This document shows positions 51,521-59,944 of a DNA stretch of 64,000 nucleotides, piece after piece. A model generated the notes under the pieces. That model worked only from the letters and a program-made list of their open reading frames with translations. It did not search any database and was not told the DNA's origin. Each line of letters begins with the position of its first letter. Position 1 is the first letter of the stretch. The stretch is from an uncultured Eubacteriales bacterium (GTDB lineage: Bacteria > Bacillota > Clostridia > Oscillospirales > Acutalibacteraceae). Both the position numbers and the translations under genes were made by a program. The stretch is taken from the NCBI GenBank assembly GCA_934457095.1, contig CAKSHJ010000001.1:352480-416479 (forward strand), in the 5' to 3' direction.

Positions 51521-52702
51521 ATGAATTTAGAGCAAATCAGAGCGCGCATAGACGAAATTGACGCACAATTGCTGCCGCTTTTTATTCAGCGTATGGAATG
51601 CGCACAGCAGGTTGCAAGTGCAAAAAAAGAGCAAAATTTGCCGGTGGTAAACGCGCAGCGCGAACAGGAAATTTTAGAGCGTATTGCGGCACAGGCCGGT
51701 CAATTTGCTGGGGAAGCCAATATGCTGTACAGTACGCTGATGGCTCTGAACCGTTCGCGACAGCATAAATTGCTTGGCAGCGGCAATACCCTTCGCCGGA
51801 AAATTGAAACCGCCATGCTGAAAAGCGTCTCTTTAAAGGAGGCCTCTGCCGGCAAAAAAATTGCGTTTCAGGGCGTACCCGGTTCGTTTTCTCATGCGGC
51901 AGCTACGCTTTTGTTTCCCGGCTGCAGCGTTTTCCCCTACGAAAATTTTCAGGATGTATTTGCGGCGCTACAAAATGGCAATGTCGATTTTGGTCTGCTA
52001 CCCGTAGAAAATTCTTCAGCCGGCTCTGTGGCGGAGGTCTACGATTTGATTCTTCGTTACCGCTTTAGTATTGTGGGTTCTACCACGCTGCACGTGCATC
52101 ATTGCTTGGCGGCGCCAAACGGCGTTGCGCTTGAAAATATTCGCACCGTTTATTCACATCCGCAGGCGTTGGCACAGTGCTCCGACATAATTTCCGCGCA
52201 CAATTGGAAACCGATTCAGTATAGCAATACCGCAGCCTCGGCAAAAACGCTTGCCAAAATGGACCGCGAAAACGGTGTAAATGATACCGCGTGCATTTGT
52301 TCTGCGGTTGCCGCCGAATTATATGGACTGCATATTTTAAAACACGACATTCAAAATAACAACCAGAATAAAACCCGTTTTGCCGCTTTAAGCAAGAATC
52401 TAATGATTCCCGAAAACGCAGAGAAAATCAGCCTGTGCTTTTCTCTGCCGCATACCACGGGCTCGCTGTACAGCGTATTGGCGCGGTTTGCGCTTTCCGG
52501 ACTGAATTTAACAAAAATTGAGTCCCGTCCTTTCAGGCAGGGGAAACATGCGGATTTTCAATATAGCTTTTATTTGGATTTTACCGGTAGCGTGCATGAG
52601 CCGGATACGCTGGATTTGTTGTGTGCGCTCTCGGAGGAATTGCCTGACTTTTCCTTTTTGGGCAACTATGTGGAATATGAATCCGAACACGATATACTAT
52701 AA
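51521..52702 (+). CDS. pheA: Bifunctional chorismate mutase / prephenate dehydratase
   Basis: A 393-residue fusion for phenylalanine synthesis. Residues 1-85 are an AroQ-type chorismate mutase (LEQIRARIDEIDAQLLPLF, with ASAKK). Residues about 105-285 are prephenate dehydratase with AFQGVPGSFSH, LPVENSSAGSV and the catalytic NKTRFAALS. An ACT domain follows with the ESRP regulatory motif. ATG 51521 follows a weak AGAGTG site. The E. coli PheA has the same order. It competes with trpE for chorismate. Confidence 0.94.
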   Translation: MNLEQIRARIDEIDAQLLPLFIQRMECAQQVASAKKEQNLPVVNAQREQEILERIAAQAGQFAGEANMLYSTLMALNRSRQHKLLGSGNTLRRKIETAMLKSVSLKEASAGKKIAFQGVPGSFSHAAATLLFPGCSVFPYENFQDVFAALQNGNVDFGLLPVENSSAGSVAEVYDLILRYRFSIVGSTTLHVHHCLAAPNGVALENIRTVYSHPQALAQCSDIISAHNWKPIQYSNTAASAKTLAKMDRENGVNDTACICSAVAAELYGLHILKHDIQNNNQNKTRFAALSKNLMIPENAEKISLCFSLPHTTGSLYSVLARFALSGLNLTKIESRPFRQGKHADFQYSFYLDFTGSVHEPDTLDLLCALSEELPDFSFLGNYVEYESEHDIL

Positions 52703-52739
52703 AAATATCCCTCTCTTTTGGTTGAGAGGGATATTTTTT
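52703..52739. terminator. Bidirectional terminator between pheA and dcd
   Basis: ATATCCCTCTC pairs perfectly with GAGAGGGATAT, flanked by five A and six T. It ends both pheA and the converging prmA-dcd unit. Confidence 0.9.
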
Positions 52740-52743
52740 ACGG

Positions 52744-53271
52744 CTATTTATTTTTTTCAAAATCCTTGTACATCAGACTGGGCTGAATTCCCGTATTATT
52801 CTGGTATTTTCCGCTGCTATACAAATCGTAATCGCCCGCTATGGTGTGGTAATAAATCTGGCACACCTCAATATCCGGGTAAATTATCAATGGATGTATA
52901 CAGTAAATCTCCAGCGTCCAATAGCCGGCAAAGCCAATGTCTCCAAAGCCCGCCGTTACATGAATACAAAGCCCCAGCCTGCCCGTGGAGGAACGTCCCT
53001 CCAGCATAGGTACATATTTACTGGTGGTGGTGAATTCCTTTGTTCTACCCAAATACAGCGTATTCGGTTCCAACAGCAAGCCCTCCGGCGGAATCACCAG
53101 TTTTTTAGTGGGGTTGGGCTTTTTCATGTCCAGTATTTTATTTTCATAGACCAAAAGCTCATTATGCAGGGTTAAATTATAGCTGTTGGGGTTCACCTTG
53201 CTGCGCTCAAACGGCTCTATGATAATCTCTGTTCCTATTTTCCGCTCTATTTCTCTGCCCGATAAAATCAT
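52744..53271 (-). CDS. dcd: dCTP deaminase (Dcd family)
   Basis: A 175-residue trimeric dUTPase-fold enzyme converting dCTP to dUTP for thymidylate synthesis. MILSGREIERKI, the nucleotide loop EGRSSTGRLGL (about 90-100), TAGFGDIGFAGYWTLEI with the catalytic Glu (about 106-122) and the C-terminal QNNTGIQPS segment match. AGGAGG precedes the ATG. It overlaps the prmA stop by 4 bp. A bifunctional deaminase/dUTPase cannot be excluded by eye. Confidence 0.88.
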   Translation of the reverse strand: MILSGREIERKIGTEIIIEPFERSKVNPNSYNLTLHNELLVYENKILDMKKPNPTKKLVIPPEGLLLEPNTLYLGRTKEFTTTSKYVPMLEGRSSTGRLGLCIHVTAGFGDIGFAGYWTLEIYCIHPLIIYPDIEVCQIYYHTIAGDYDLYSSGKYQNNTGIQPSLMYKDFEKNK

Positions 53272-54203
53272 TTGTAAACCACCTCCTGTTTGGGTGTTAC
53301 CGCCAGCGCTACCCAGCCTTTTTCTTCTTTTCTTTCCAAAATTTCAAATTTTTCCGCAATTACAGTCTGTACCTCCTGCTCGCGGGCGTCAATAACCCCG
53401 CTGACAAGATACACTGAATCCGGGTGCAAATACTGCGGTATATTCTCGGTAAGCGTTAAAATTACATCGGCAACAATATTGGCAACCACAAGGTCGAATT
53501 TTCCGGTGATTTTCTCGGTCAAATTGCCGCACACCGCCGTAAATTGCTGCGCCACACCGTTTATCTCCGCATTTTCCGCCGCAGTTTTTACCGCAAGCGC
53601 GTCAATGTCCACTCCAACGGCGCTGTCGGCGCCCAGCAGCAATGCCGCCACCGACAAAATACCGCTGCCGCAACCTATGTCGAGTACCCGCATGCCGGGC
53701 TTTACAAATTGCTCCAGCAACTCCATACACAGCCGTGTGGTTTCATGCGTACCCGTGCCAAAGGCCAGTCCCGGCTCCAAATGCAACACCTTACGTCCCT
53801 TGGCATCATAGGTATCCTCCCATGTCGGGCGAATGAGCAGCGACTGCCCCACCGCAATGGGCTTAAAATATTTTTTCCAGTTATTCAGCCAATCCTCCAT
53901 CACACAGTCGGCGGTATCAATCGTGAACGCAATGCCCTGTGCGGTATAACGCTCCCGCAAAAACGAAACAGCCTCCGCCGGATTCTCCTCTGGACTGATA
54001 TACACATGTATGATGCCTTTGGTACGGTCTTTTTCTAAAAGCGCTTGGTCAATCAGGTCAATATGCGCAACCTCACATACCTCCTGTTCCAAATTCGAGT
54101 AATCCTCAATATAAATGCCGTATGGCACCACCATCTGCGCAATATCCCCTGCCCGGTCTACATCCTGCGCCGATACGGTAATCGCAATTTCGGTCCAGTC
54201 CAT
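53268..54203 (-). CDS. prmA: Ribosomal protein L11 methyltransferase
   Basis: A 311-residue SAM methyltransferase that modifies L11. The substrate-recognition N-terminal domain starts MDWTEIAITV. The catalytic part has GLAFGTGTHETTRLCMELLE (about 145-164), motif I LDIGCGSGILSVAA, VDIDALAV, and the active-site motif VVANIVADV. GAGGAGGAACGC precedes the ATG, and a promoter is at 54242-54270. Confidence 0.96.
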   Translation of the reverse strand: MDWTEIAITVSAQDVDRAGDIAQMVVPYGIYIEDYSNLEQEVCEVAHIDLIDQALLEKDRTKGIIHVYISPEENPAEAVSFLRERYTAQGIAFTIDTADCVMEDWLNNWKKYFKPIAVGQSLLIRPTWEDTYDAKGRKVLHLEPGLAFGTGTHETTRLCMELLEQFVKPGMRVLDIGCGSGILSVAALLLGADSAVGVDIDALAVKTAAENAEINGVAQQFTAVCGNLTEKITGKFDLVVANIVADVILTLTENIPQYLHPDSVYLVSGVIDAREQEVQTVIAEKFEILERKEEKGWVALAVTPKQEVVYK

Positions 54204-54241
54204 GCGTTCCTCCTCTGCTCATGCGGTTTGTTTTCTGCCCT

Positions 54242-54270
54242 ATTATACAATAAATGCTGCTAAAATACAA
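54242..54270 (-). promoter_or_regulatory. Promoter of prmA-dcd
   Basis: TTGTAT (54265-54270) and TATAAT (54242-54247) are 17 bp apart on the minus strand, about 38 bp before prmA. Thus prmA-dcd is not simply part of the CooS cluster. Confidence 0.8.
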
Positions 54271-54355
54271 CCCACCTGATTTTTTGCTGATAAAAATAAA
54301 ATGCACGCAGAATTTTAAGATAAAATCCACGTACTTTTTGTAGAAATGATTCACA

Positions 54356-55261
54356 TCAAGCTTGGGTTCCAAACAGGCTCAACTGGCGTACATATTCCTG
54401 ACCTGCCGGAGAAAGCTCGGCATTTTTTACCGTGACATACCCGATTTTCATAATTTCATCTGTTTCCACCGGTACGGCAATAAACCCCTGCTGCTTATAC
54501 GCATCGTCTAAAATGCCGCAGCAAACGGTAAAAGCATTCATCTCCCGAATCAACTCCATCATGGTGGCGCGGTCATTGGTACGTATCACATTGGGAAAGC
54601 TATGGCGACTCTCCAATTCCTCTGCCAAAAAAGAAACACTATCCTCTCCCTGTTCAAAAATCAAATATGGGTATACCTGCAATTGCCGATAGGTAACCCA
54701 TTGCTGCTTTGCCAAGGCATTCCCTTTCCACAAATACGCATAAATACCGCAGGAAAACAAATCGTGAAATTCTAAATTCTCGTTGTGTAAACGCTTTTTC
54801 ATATAGCTTTCGTTGGCTCTGCTCAAATAAATAATCCCCAGTTCGCTTTTAAAACTGCGAACATCGCTGATAATCCGGTCGGTTTTCGTTTCTCTGATTG
54901 CGGTTTGATATTGGGTTAAATCCAGCTGCCTGACCGTATTGACAAACGCTTTTACCGCAAATGCATAGTGCTGGGCAGAAACCGCAAAATGTTTCTTTTT
55001 TTCGCCGGCGTAAATATATTGGTGTTCAATATATTCATATTGCACCACAATTTGCCGGGCATATTCCAAAAATGCACTGCCCTCGGCGGTTACAAAAACA
55101 CCCTTATTCGTACGCTGAAAAATAGCAATATCTATTTCCTTTTCCAACGCGCGTATTGCCGCCGAAAGACTAGGCTGAGAAATCAAAAGCTGCTTTGCCG
55201 CCTCGTTCATAGAGCCGACATCCGCTACCTTCACCGCATATTTTAAGTGCTGAAGCGTCAT
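54356..55261 (-). CDS. LysR family transcriptional regulator
   Basis: A 301-residue regulator. The winged helix is at residues 1-60: MTLQHLKYAVKVADVGSMNEAAKQL, then SQPSLSAAIRALE. An effector-binding domain of about 210 residues follows. ATG 55261 is 8 bp after GGGGG. It ends a tight run behind the CooS-like protein and an ABC importer (17-bp gap to the ATPase gene), so it is probably co-transcribed and may sense the imported compound. Being last in its operon is unusual, since LysR genes are typically divergent from their targets. Confidence 0.9.
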   Translation of the reverse strand: MTLQHLKYAVKVADVGSMNEAAKQLLISQPSLSAAIRALEKEIDIAIFQRTNKGVFVTAEGSAFLEYARQIVVQYEYIEHQYIYAGEKKKHFAVSAQHYAFAVKAFVNTVRQLDLTQYQTAIRETKTDRIISDVRSFKSELGIIYLSRANESYMKKRLHNENLEFHDLFSCGIYAYLWKGNALAKQQWVTYRQLQVYPYLIFEQGEDSVSFLAEELESRHSFPNVIRTNDRATMMELIREMNAFTVCCGILDDAYKQQGFIAVPVETDEIMKIGYVTVKNAELSPAGQEYVRQLSLFGTQA

Positions 55262-55278
55262 AGGCGTTTCCCCCATAG

Positions 55279-56067
55279 TTAGATGTAGTATTCAGTACGG
55301 TCTTCTTCCTTCATGTTGAAAATTTGGAACACTTTATCACGCAACTGCAAAAAATCGCCTCCGGTACGGTCGCGATGACTGCCCAATCCAATAGGTACAA
55401 TGGCTTTGATTCTACCCGGATTGGGCGTCATAATTACGATTCTGTCGGCCAAAAAAACCGCTTCGTCAATATCATGCGTCACAAAAATTACGGTTTTATC
55501 GCGCCGTTTGGTAATGCACAGCAAATCGTCCTGCAATTGGTAGCGAGTAATTGCATCCAAAGCTCCGAACGGTTCGTCCATAAATAAAATTTCCGGGTCT
55601 ACCGCAAGACCTCTTGCAATTGCCACTCTTTGCTGCTGTCCGCCCGAAAGCTGTGCTGGATGCCGCTTTGCAAAATCGCTTAGTCCCACCAATTTTAAAT
55701 AGTGTTCAGCAATTTCTCTGCGCTGTACTTTCGGTACTTTTTTGCTCTCCAAACCCAATTCCACATTTTTTGCAACCGTTTTCCAAGGAAGCAGCCCGTA
55801 ATTTTGAAAAATGGTCACATATTTTTCGCAAGGCGCGGTAACCGGTTTACCGTCTATGAAAATACTGCCCTGCGTCAGCGGCTCAAAGCCTGCCATGGCG
55901 TTCATGAGCGTCGTTTTGCCGCAGCCTGACGGCCCCAGTAAACAAATAAATTCACCCTTTTCAATTTGCAGAGAAACCCGGTCTAATGCGGTGAAAGTTT
56001 CTTTTTTGTTACCCAAACCGCTGCGGCGCTCATAAATTTTTGTTGCCTGCTCTATTTCAATATACAT
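55279..56067 (-). CDS. ABC importer ATP-binding protein (SsuB/TauB/NrtD-like)
   Basis: A 262-residue ATPase of the NitT/TauT class: Walker A GPSGCGKTT (about residue 46), Q-loop FQNYGLLPW, signature LSGGQQQRVAIARGL, Walker B ILFMDEPFGALD and H-loop VTHDIDEA. The QNYGLLPW Q-loop form is typical of nitrate/sulfonate/taurine importers. It follows the permease gene by 4 bp. It is a full-length version, unlike the short ATPase at 3103-3678. Confidence 0.93.
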   Translation of the reverse strand: MYIEIEQATKIYERRSGLGNKKETFTALDRVSLQIEKGEFICLLGPSGCGKTTLMNAMAGFEPLTQGSIFIDGKPVTAPCEKYVTIFQNYGLLPWKTVAKNVELGLESKKVPKVQRREIAEHYLKLVGLSDFAKRHPAQLSGGQQQRVAIARGLAVDPEILFMDEPFGALDAITRYQLQDDLLCITKRRDKTVIFVTHDIDEAVFLADRIVIMTPNPGRIKAIVPIGLGSHRDRTGGDFLQLRDKVFQIFNMKEEDRTEYYI

Positions 56068-56071
56068 ATAT

Positions 56072-56830
56072 TCACGCCTTTCCCCACGCTTTCATGACGC
56101 TTCTTTCAAATTTGCCAATTAAGGCGTCCAGCAAAAAACCGATTACGCCGATCACCGCAACCGCCGCCAATAAATGGTCCATTCTCAAATTATTGCGCGC
56201 GTCTATAATCATATAGCCAAGCCCCGACTGCGCACCGACCATTTCTCCGGAAACCAAGAAAATCCACGCAGAACCTAATGCCACATGCAGACTGTTTGCA
56301 ATTTGCGGGAATACCGCCGGAAATACAATTTTATACAGTACCGCCGGCTGTTTTATGCCGAAATTTTTTGCCACTTTTAAATATACCGGGTCAATATTGC
56401 GCACAGCCGAAATCGTGGAAAGCAATACCGGAAAAAAGCCCGCCAGAAAAATAATAGCAATTGCCGGTACGTCGCCTATGCCGATAAACAATACCACAAA
56501 AGGCATCCAAGCTACCGGCGCAATCGGGCGTATGACCTGCAAAATAGGACTGAGATACCCATAAAGCGGCTTTAACCAGCCAATGACAAGTCCCAAAGCC
56601 GCTCCGGCTACCACAGCTATAAAATAGCCCACGGCAAAACGGTACAAACTCGCCCCAATATTTGCGCCCATGGTTCCGTCTGCAAATAAGTCCACCAACG
56701 CCTTGCCTACGGTCAGCGGCTTGGGCAACAAGGCCTCTCCCACCGACGAAAATTGTGCAATCAAATACCATATCAGTATCAGTCCTGCAAACGAAACTAA
56801 AATATATCTCAATTTTAACAGCTGTTTCAT
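56072..56830 (-). CDS. ABC importer permease (SsuC/TauC-like)
   Basis: A 252-residue membrane protein with six predicted helices. The EAA-like loop reads VYLKVAKNFGIKQPAVLYKI (about 150-170), and GEMVGAQSGLGYMI is a hallmark of the SsuC/TauC/NrtB family. ATG 56830 is preceded by AGGAGGCGGC; an upstream extension of 22 codons is rejected. It is translated together with the ATPase and the binding protein, 10 bp upstream. Confidence 0.92.
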   Translation of the reverse strand: MKQLLKLRYILVSFAGLILIWYLIAQFSSVGEALLPKPLTVGKALVDLFADGTMGANIGASLYRFAVGYFIAVVAGAALGLVIGWLKPLYGYLSPILQVIRPIAPVAWMPFVVLFIGIGDVPAIAIIFLAGFFPVLLSTISAVRNIDPVYLKVAKNFGIKQPAVLYKIVFPAVFPQIANSLHVALGSAWIFLVSGEMVGAQSGLGYMIIDARNNLRMDHLLAAVAVIGVIGFLLDALIGKFERSVMKAWGKA

Positions 56831-56840
56831 ATGCCGCCTC

Positions 56841-57776
56841 CTATTCCTTTCGGTATACAAACGCCTCATATGAGGGCGGATTCTCCGAAATACCATACTT
56901 GACCATGCGTCGGGTTAAATCCTCATATGCCTTTTCTGTAATTTGCAAATCGGTATAGTCAATCCATTGCAAGGACTGCGTTAGCACCGCCTCCGATTGC
57001 TTCAAAAAGCGTTTGGCCACCAATAGTGCCTCATTATTTTGCGAAACAGCATGCCCCGCTTTGTGGTAAGCTTCTATGACTTGGTCGGCCAATGCGCCAT
57101 CGGCCTGCAAAAAGGCCTGGTTGAACACCAACGCACAGCAAATCGAATCCTCCCACAACTCGTCGGATTGATATAACACCTTGCCATAGCCGCTGCTCAC
57201 CGCCACCGAGCCAAACGGCTCTGCCACGCAAAAACCCGCAATCTGCCCCGAAACCAAAGCGTACGGCATCTCCGCCGGAGCCAGCTCGGTTACTTTTATG
57301 TCACTCGTTGTAAGGCCGTTTTTCTCCAGCACTTCCTGCATCAAAATGTTGTGCGAAGAACTGCGGTGCGGTATTGCAAAAGTTTTTCCTTTTAAATCGG
57401 CGCCCGTTGCAATGCTATTGCTTACTACCACGACATTGCCGCTTTTATGCCCCAATGCCGCCGCTTTCAGGTTAATAGTTTGCTCCTTTGCCTTCATGGC
57501 AAGTTCAATTAACACCGAAGCTCCGTCTACTTTCCCGGTATTCAGAGCATCCAATAGTTCCGGCCACGAGCCGTATTTCACCAGCTCTACCTTTACGCCG
57601 TTTTCCGTGGAAAGCTCCATAACCGGTAACGCATGAGTCAGCGGTAAATACGCTATTTTTATGGTTTTTTCGCCGGTCTCGGTATTTTGCACGGCGACAG
57701 AACCACAGCCGACTAACCATAACGCTAGACTTATAATGGTTGCGGCCGACAAAACTGCAAATCGCTTTCGTTTCAT
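56841..57776 (-). CDS. ABC importer substrate-binding lipoprotein (NitT/TauT type)
   Basis: A 311-residue lipoprotein: basic start, hydrophobic stretch and lipobox LVGC (Cys at about residue 24). The mature part starts with IKIAYLPLTHALPV, an NrtA/SsuA-like opening, and has GSWPELLDAL, GKVDGASVLI, LGHKSGNVVVV and LKGKTFAIPHRSSSHN. The closing loop VAEPFGSVA is also typical. It lies 16 bp after the CooS-like gene. The ligand is unknown; it differs clearly from the binding protein at 1346-2347. Confidence 0.9.
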   Translation of the reverse strand: MKRKRFAVLSAATIISLALWLVGCGSVAVQNTETGEKTIKIAYLPLTHALPVMELSTENGVKVELVKYGSWPELLDALNTGKVDGASVLIELAMKAKEQTINLKAAALGHKSGNVVVVSNSIATGADLKGKTFAIPHRSSSHNILMQEVLEKNGLTTSDIKVTELAPAEMPYALVSGQIAGFCVAEPFGSVAVSSGYGKVLYQSDELWEDSICCALVFNQAFLQADGALADQVIEAYHKAGHAVSQNNEALLVAKRFLKQSEAVLTQSLQWIDYTDLQITEKAYEDLTRRMVKYGISENPPSYEAFVYRKE

Positions 57777-57792
57777 TGATAATAGCCCCCTG

Positions 57793-59775
57793 TCAAATTT
57801 GCCAGCCCAGTTCCTTTCGTCTTTCTTTCATATCTTCAATCAAACGCTCCGTAATTTTAATATGGTCCACACCTACCACCATCTCGGAACCCAAAATTTC
57901 TTTTGTACCGGTTGCCATAAATTCCGCAACTTTCGGCGCGCCCATCACCGGAGCATACACATTGTGGTAAGAATTGATACCCAGCAAACGGAAGGAAAGC
58001 GCTGCGCAAATGCCTTTTTCATTGCTCCATTCGGGGCTTGCAAACGCATACGGCAGCTGCTTAATCGGCGTTTGCAAAATACCCGAAAGACCGTTAAAAA
58101 ATGCCGATGCTCGTGCATTATCCAAGCACTCACCCAAATGCCACACCGGAGGAATATCCTTTAAAAATCCGCGCAGCTTATCGCCGGTCCATTCCAGCGC
58201 TTTCTCTGAGCAAAAGCCCATTTTCAGCAAAGCAAAAGAGGCACAGCCATTGGTCAAAATCAGCACATTATTTTTCAGCAAAAGCTCTGCCGTTTCTATA
58301 ATTTTCTTCTCATACAATACGCGCGGATTGCTGCATCCTACCAAATTTACAATACCTAAAATTTTGCCCTCTTTGAGCGCCTGCGCCAAAGTACCAAGAC
58401 CGTTTTCGAAATGCTGTTGCGCCCATTCTACCGAAAAGCCCACTTCAGCCTCCACCTCATATTGCGGTATTTTCACCGGAATATCCCGGCGGTCTGCAAA
58501 GCTCTCAATACCGCGACGTACAATTTTCTCCGCAAATTCTTTGATTTCTCCTATATTGGAATGGTCGTGCGTCAGTCCGTAATGCTCCGCGCCGGGCAAT
58601 CTGCCGGAATCACTGGTAGTAACCACCGTGGTACGGAAGCATTTTGCCACATCCATAATCGAGGGGAATACATCCTGTACATCGGCAACCCATAAGTCCA
58701 GTGCGCCAGTACCCAACACCAACTCCGAACCCACCGCATTAGAAAGCGGAATGACATTGCCGTAGCGGTACATGGCGGAAAGCCCCGAACAGCAAATACC
58801 GTAAAATTGAATGCCTAAGGCGCCTTGTTCTTTTGCCAAGTTGACCATTCTTTCGCTTCTGCCGATTTTCACAATCTCGGAAACCAGCAGCGGAGAATGC
58901 CCGTGTACGGCAATATTGACATATCCCTTTTTCAAAGCGCCCAAATTGATTTTAGAACGGCTTCTTTGTGGCAAACCGTATAAGCTGTCCATGGCAATCG
59001 AGGTGCCCAGACACGATGACCACGCAAATGACACGCCCGTTCTTAAAAATTGCTGCATAATATTCCGCCAATCTCCATCGGTTCCCGTGGTGGTACGATG
59101 CAAGCTTTCAAACACCTCATGCGTCGGACTAATCGGCATAATATCCAAATTTTCCCACGTTGCAATGCGCTCCTTGGGCGCAAAGCCGTAAATGGTTTTA
59201 TGTTTCTCCGGCACTGTACGCGACAAATCCTCCAGTAGAATATCGGCGACTTGTTCGGCCAGTTCGTTTAAGGTTTTGCCCGCGGTTTCAATGCCGTAAT
59301 TTTTACATACGGCATAAATTTTCTCCTCTCCCTCAATGGGAATAGGCACTTTACCCTGTGCGGCCATTTTCAGCGCCAGCATGCTTTCCCGGCCTCTTGC
59401 GCCGTGAGCCGCCGTACCCGAAGCAACATGCCGCAGTAAATTTCTGGCGGCAATGACATCGGCATCGGCACCGCATACGCCTCTGGGCGACTTCTTTGTA
59501 ATTTTGCACGGACCCATAAAGCAATTTTTGCAGCAAGTACCTGCTAAACCAAAGGTACATTGTGGCTGCTGCGCATCAAAACGGTCAAAGGTGGTTTCCA
59601 GCCCCAGTTCCTCCATTTGCAAAAGCATCTCTCTCACAGCCTGGTCTGGCGTTTGCTTAATAACCTCCTGTTTGGTCGCAAAAGTTTTGCGATATTCCGC
59701 CACCGCTTTCATATAATCGTCAATACCGCCGTGTACATGGTTATGCGGGTGTTTATGTGTATGTTGCTCGGACAT
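57793..59775 (-). CDS. cooS: Carbon monoxide dehydrogenase catalytic subunit-like protein (CooS family)
   Basis: A 660-residue nickel CO dehydrogenase homologue. D- and B-cluster cysteines are present at 73, 81, 82, 85, 90 and 101. Expected C-cluster ligands are seen in VHGHSP (His), GICCSG, VGCSNP, LTNGCAS and GECLDN, but the DVQC motif is DVQD, so residue 368 is Asp (codon 58672-58674, GAT). Of the usual histidine channel only the AAH histidine is kept. Residues 5-15 alternate His at every second position (six His). ATG 59775 follows AGGAGG. It leads a cluster with an ABC importer and LysR gene; no cooC, cooF, cooJ or acs genes are in the window. CO oxidation is not assured. Confidence 0.88.
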   Translation of the reverse strand: MSEQHTHKHPHNHVHGGIDDYMKAVAEYRKTFATKQEVIKQTPDQAVREMLLQMEELGLETTFDRFDAQQPQCTFGLAGTCCKNCFMGPCKITKKSPRGVCGADADVIAARNLLRHVASGTAAHGARGRESMLALKMAAQGKVPIPIEGEEKIYAVCKNYGIETAGKTLNELAEQVADILLEDLSRTVPEKHKTIYGFAPKERIATWENLDIMPISPTHEVFESLHRTTTGTDGDWRNIMQQFLRTGVSFAWSSCLGTSIAMDSLYGLPQRSRSKINLGALKKGYVNIAVHGHSPLLVSEIVKIGRSERMVNLAKEQGALGIQFYGICCSGLSAMYRYGNVIPLSNAVGSELVLGTGALDLWVADVQDVFPSIMDVAKCFRTTVVTTSDSGRLPGAEHYGLTHDHSNIGEIKEFAEKIVRRGIESFADRRDIPVKIPQYEVEAEVGFSVEWAQQHFENGLGTLAQALKEGKILGIVNLVGCSNPRVLYEKKIIETAELLLKNNVLILTNGCASFALLKMGFCSEKALEWTGDKLRGFLKDIPPVWHLGECLDNARASAFFNGLSGILQTPIKQLPYAFASPEWSNEKGICAALSFRLLGINSYHNVYAPVMGAPKVAEFMATGTKEILGSEMVVGVDHIKITERLIEDMKERRKELGWQI

Positions 59776-59792
59776 CCTCAATCCTCCTATTT

Positions 59793-59811
59793 ACATACTA
59801 TGTTAATATGT
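59793..59811. promoter_or_regulatory. Inverted repeat upstream of the CooS-like gene
   Basis: ACATA (59793-59797) and TATGT (59807-59811) are separated by 9 bp in the leader just before the ribosome binding site. It may bind the LysR or Rrf2 regulator, but is short and may be chance. Confidence 0.3.
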
Positions 59812-59826
59812 TTATTGGTTTTCTAT

Positions 59827-59856
59827 ATTTTACTACATAAAAATGCATTTGTCCAA
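59827..59856 (-). promoter_or_regulatory. Possible promoter of the CooS-like cluster
   Basis: TTGGAC (59851-59856) and TAAAAT (59827-59832) are 18 bp apart on the minus strand, between the Rrf2 terminator and the CooS-like gene. Confidence 0.45.
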
Positions 59857-59907
59857 TACAATTTATCTATTACTCGTTATAGGTTTTGCCTAAAGTGAAA
59901 ATACCGC

Positions 59908-59944
59908 AAAAAAAACAGCCATACCAAACCGTATGACCGTCTGT
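59908..59944 (-). terminator. Terminator after the Rrf2 gene
   Basis: On the minus strand GTCATAC pairs with GTATGGC and an outer ACA with TGT, then eight T. It overlaps the stop codon of the Rrf2 gene, so the Rrf2 gene and the CooS cluster are separate transcripts. Confidence 0.75.
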
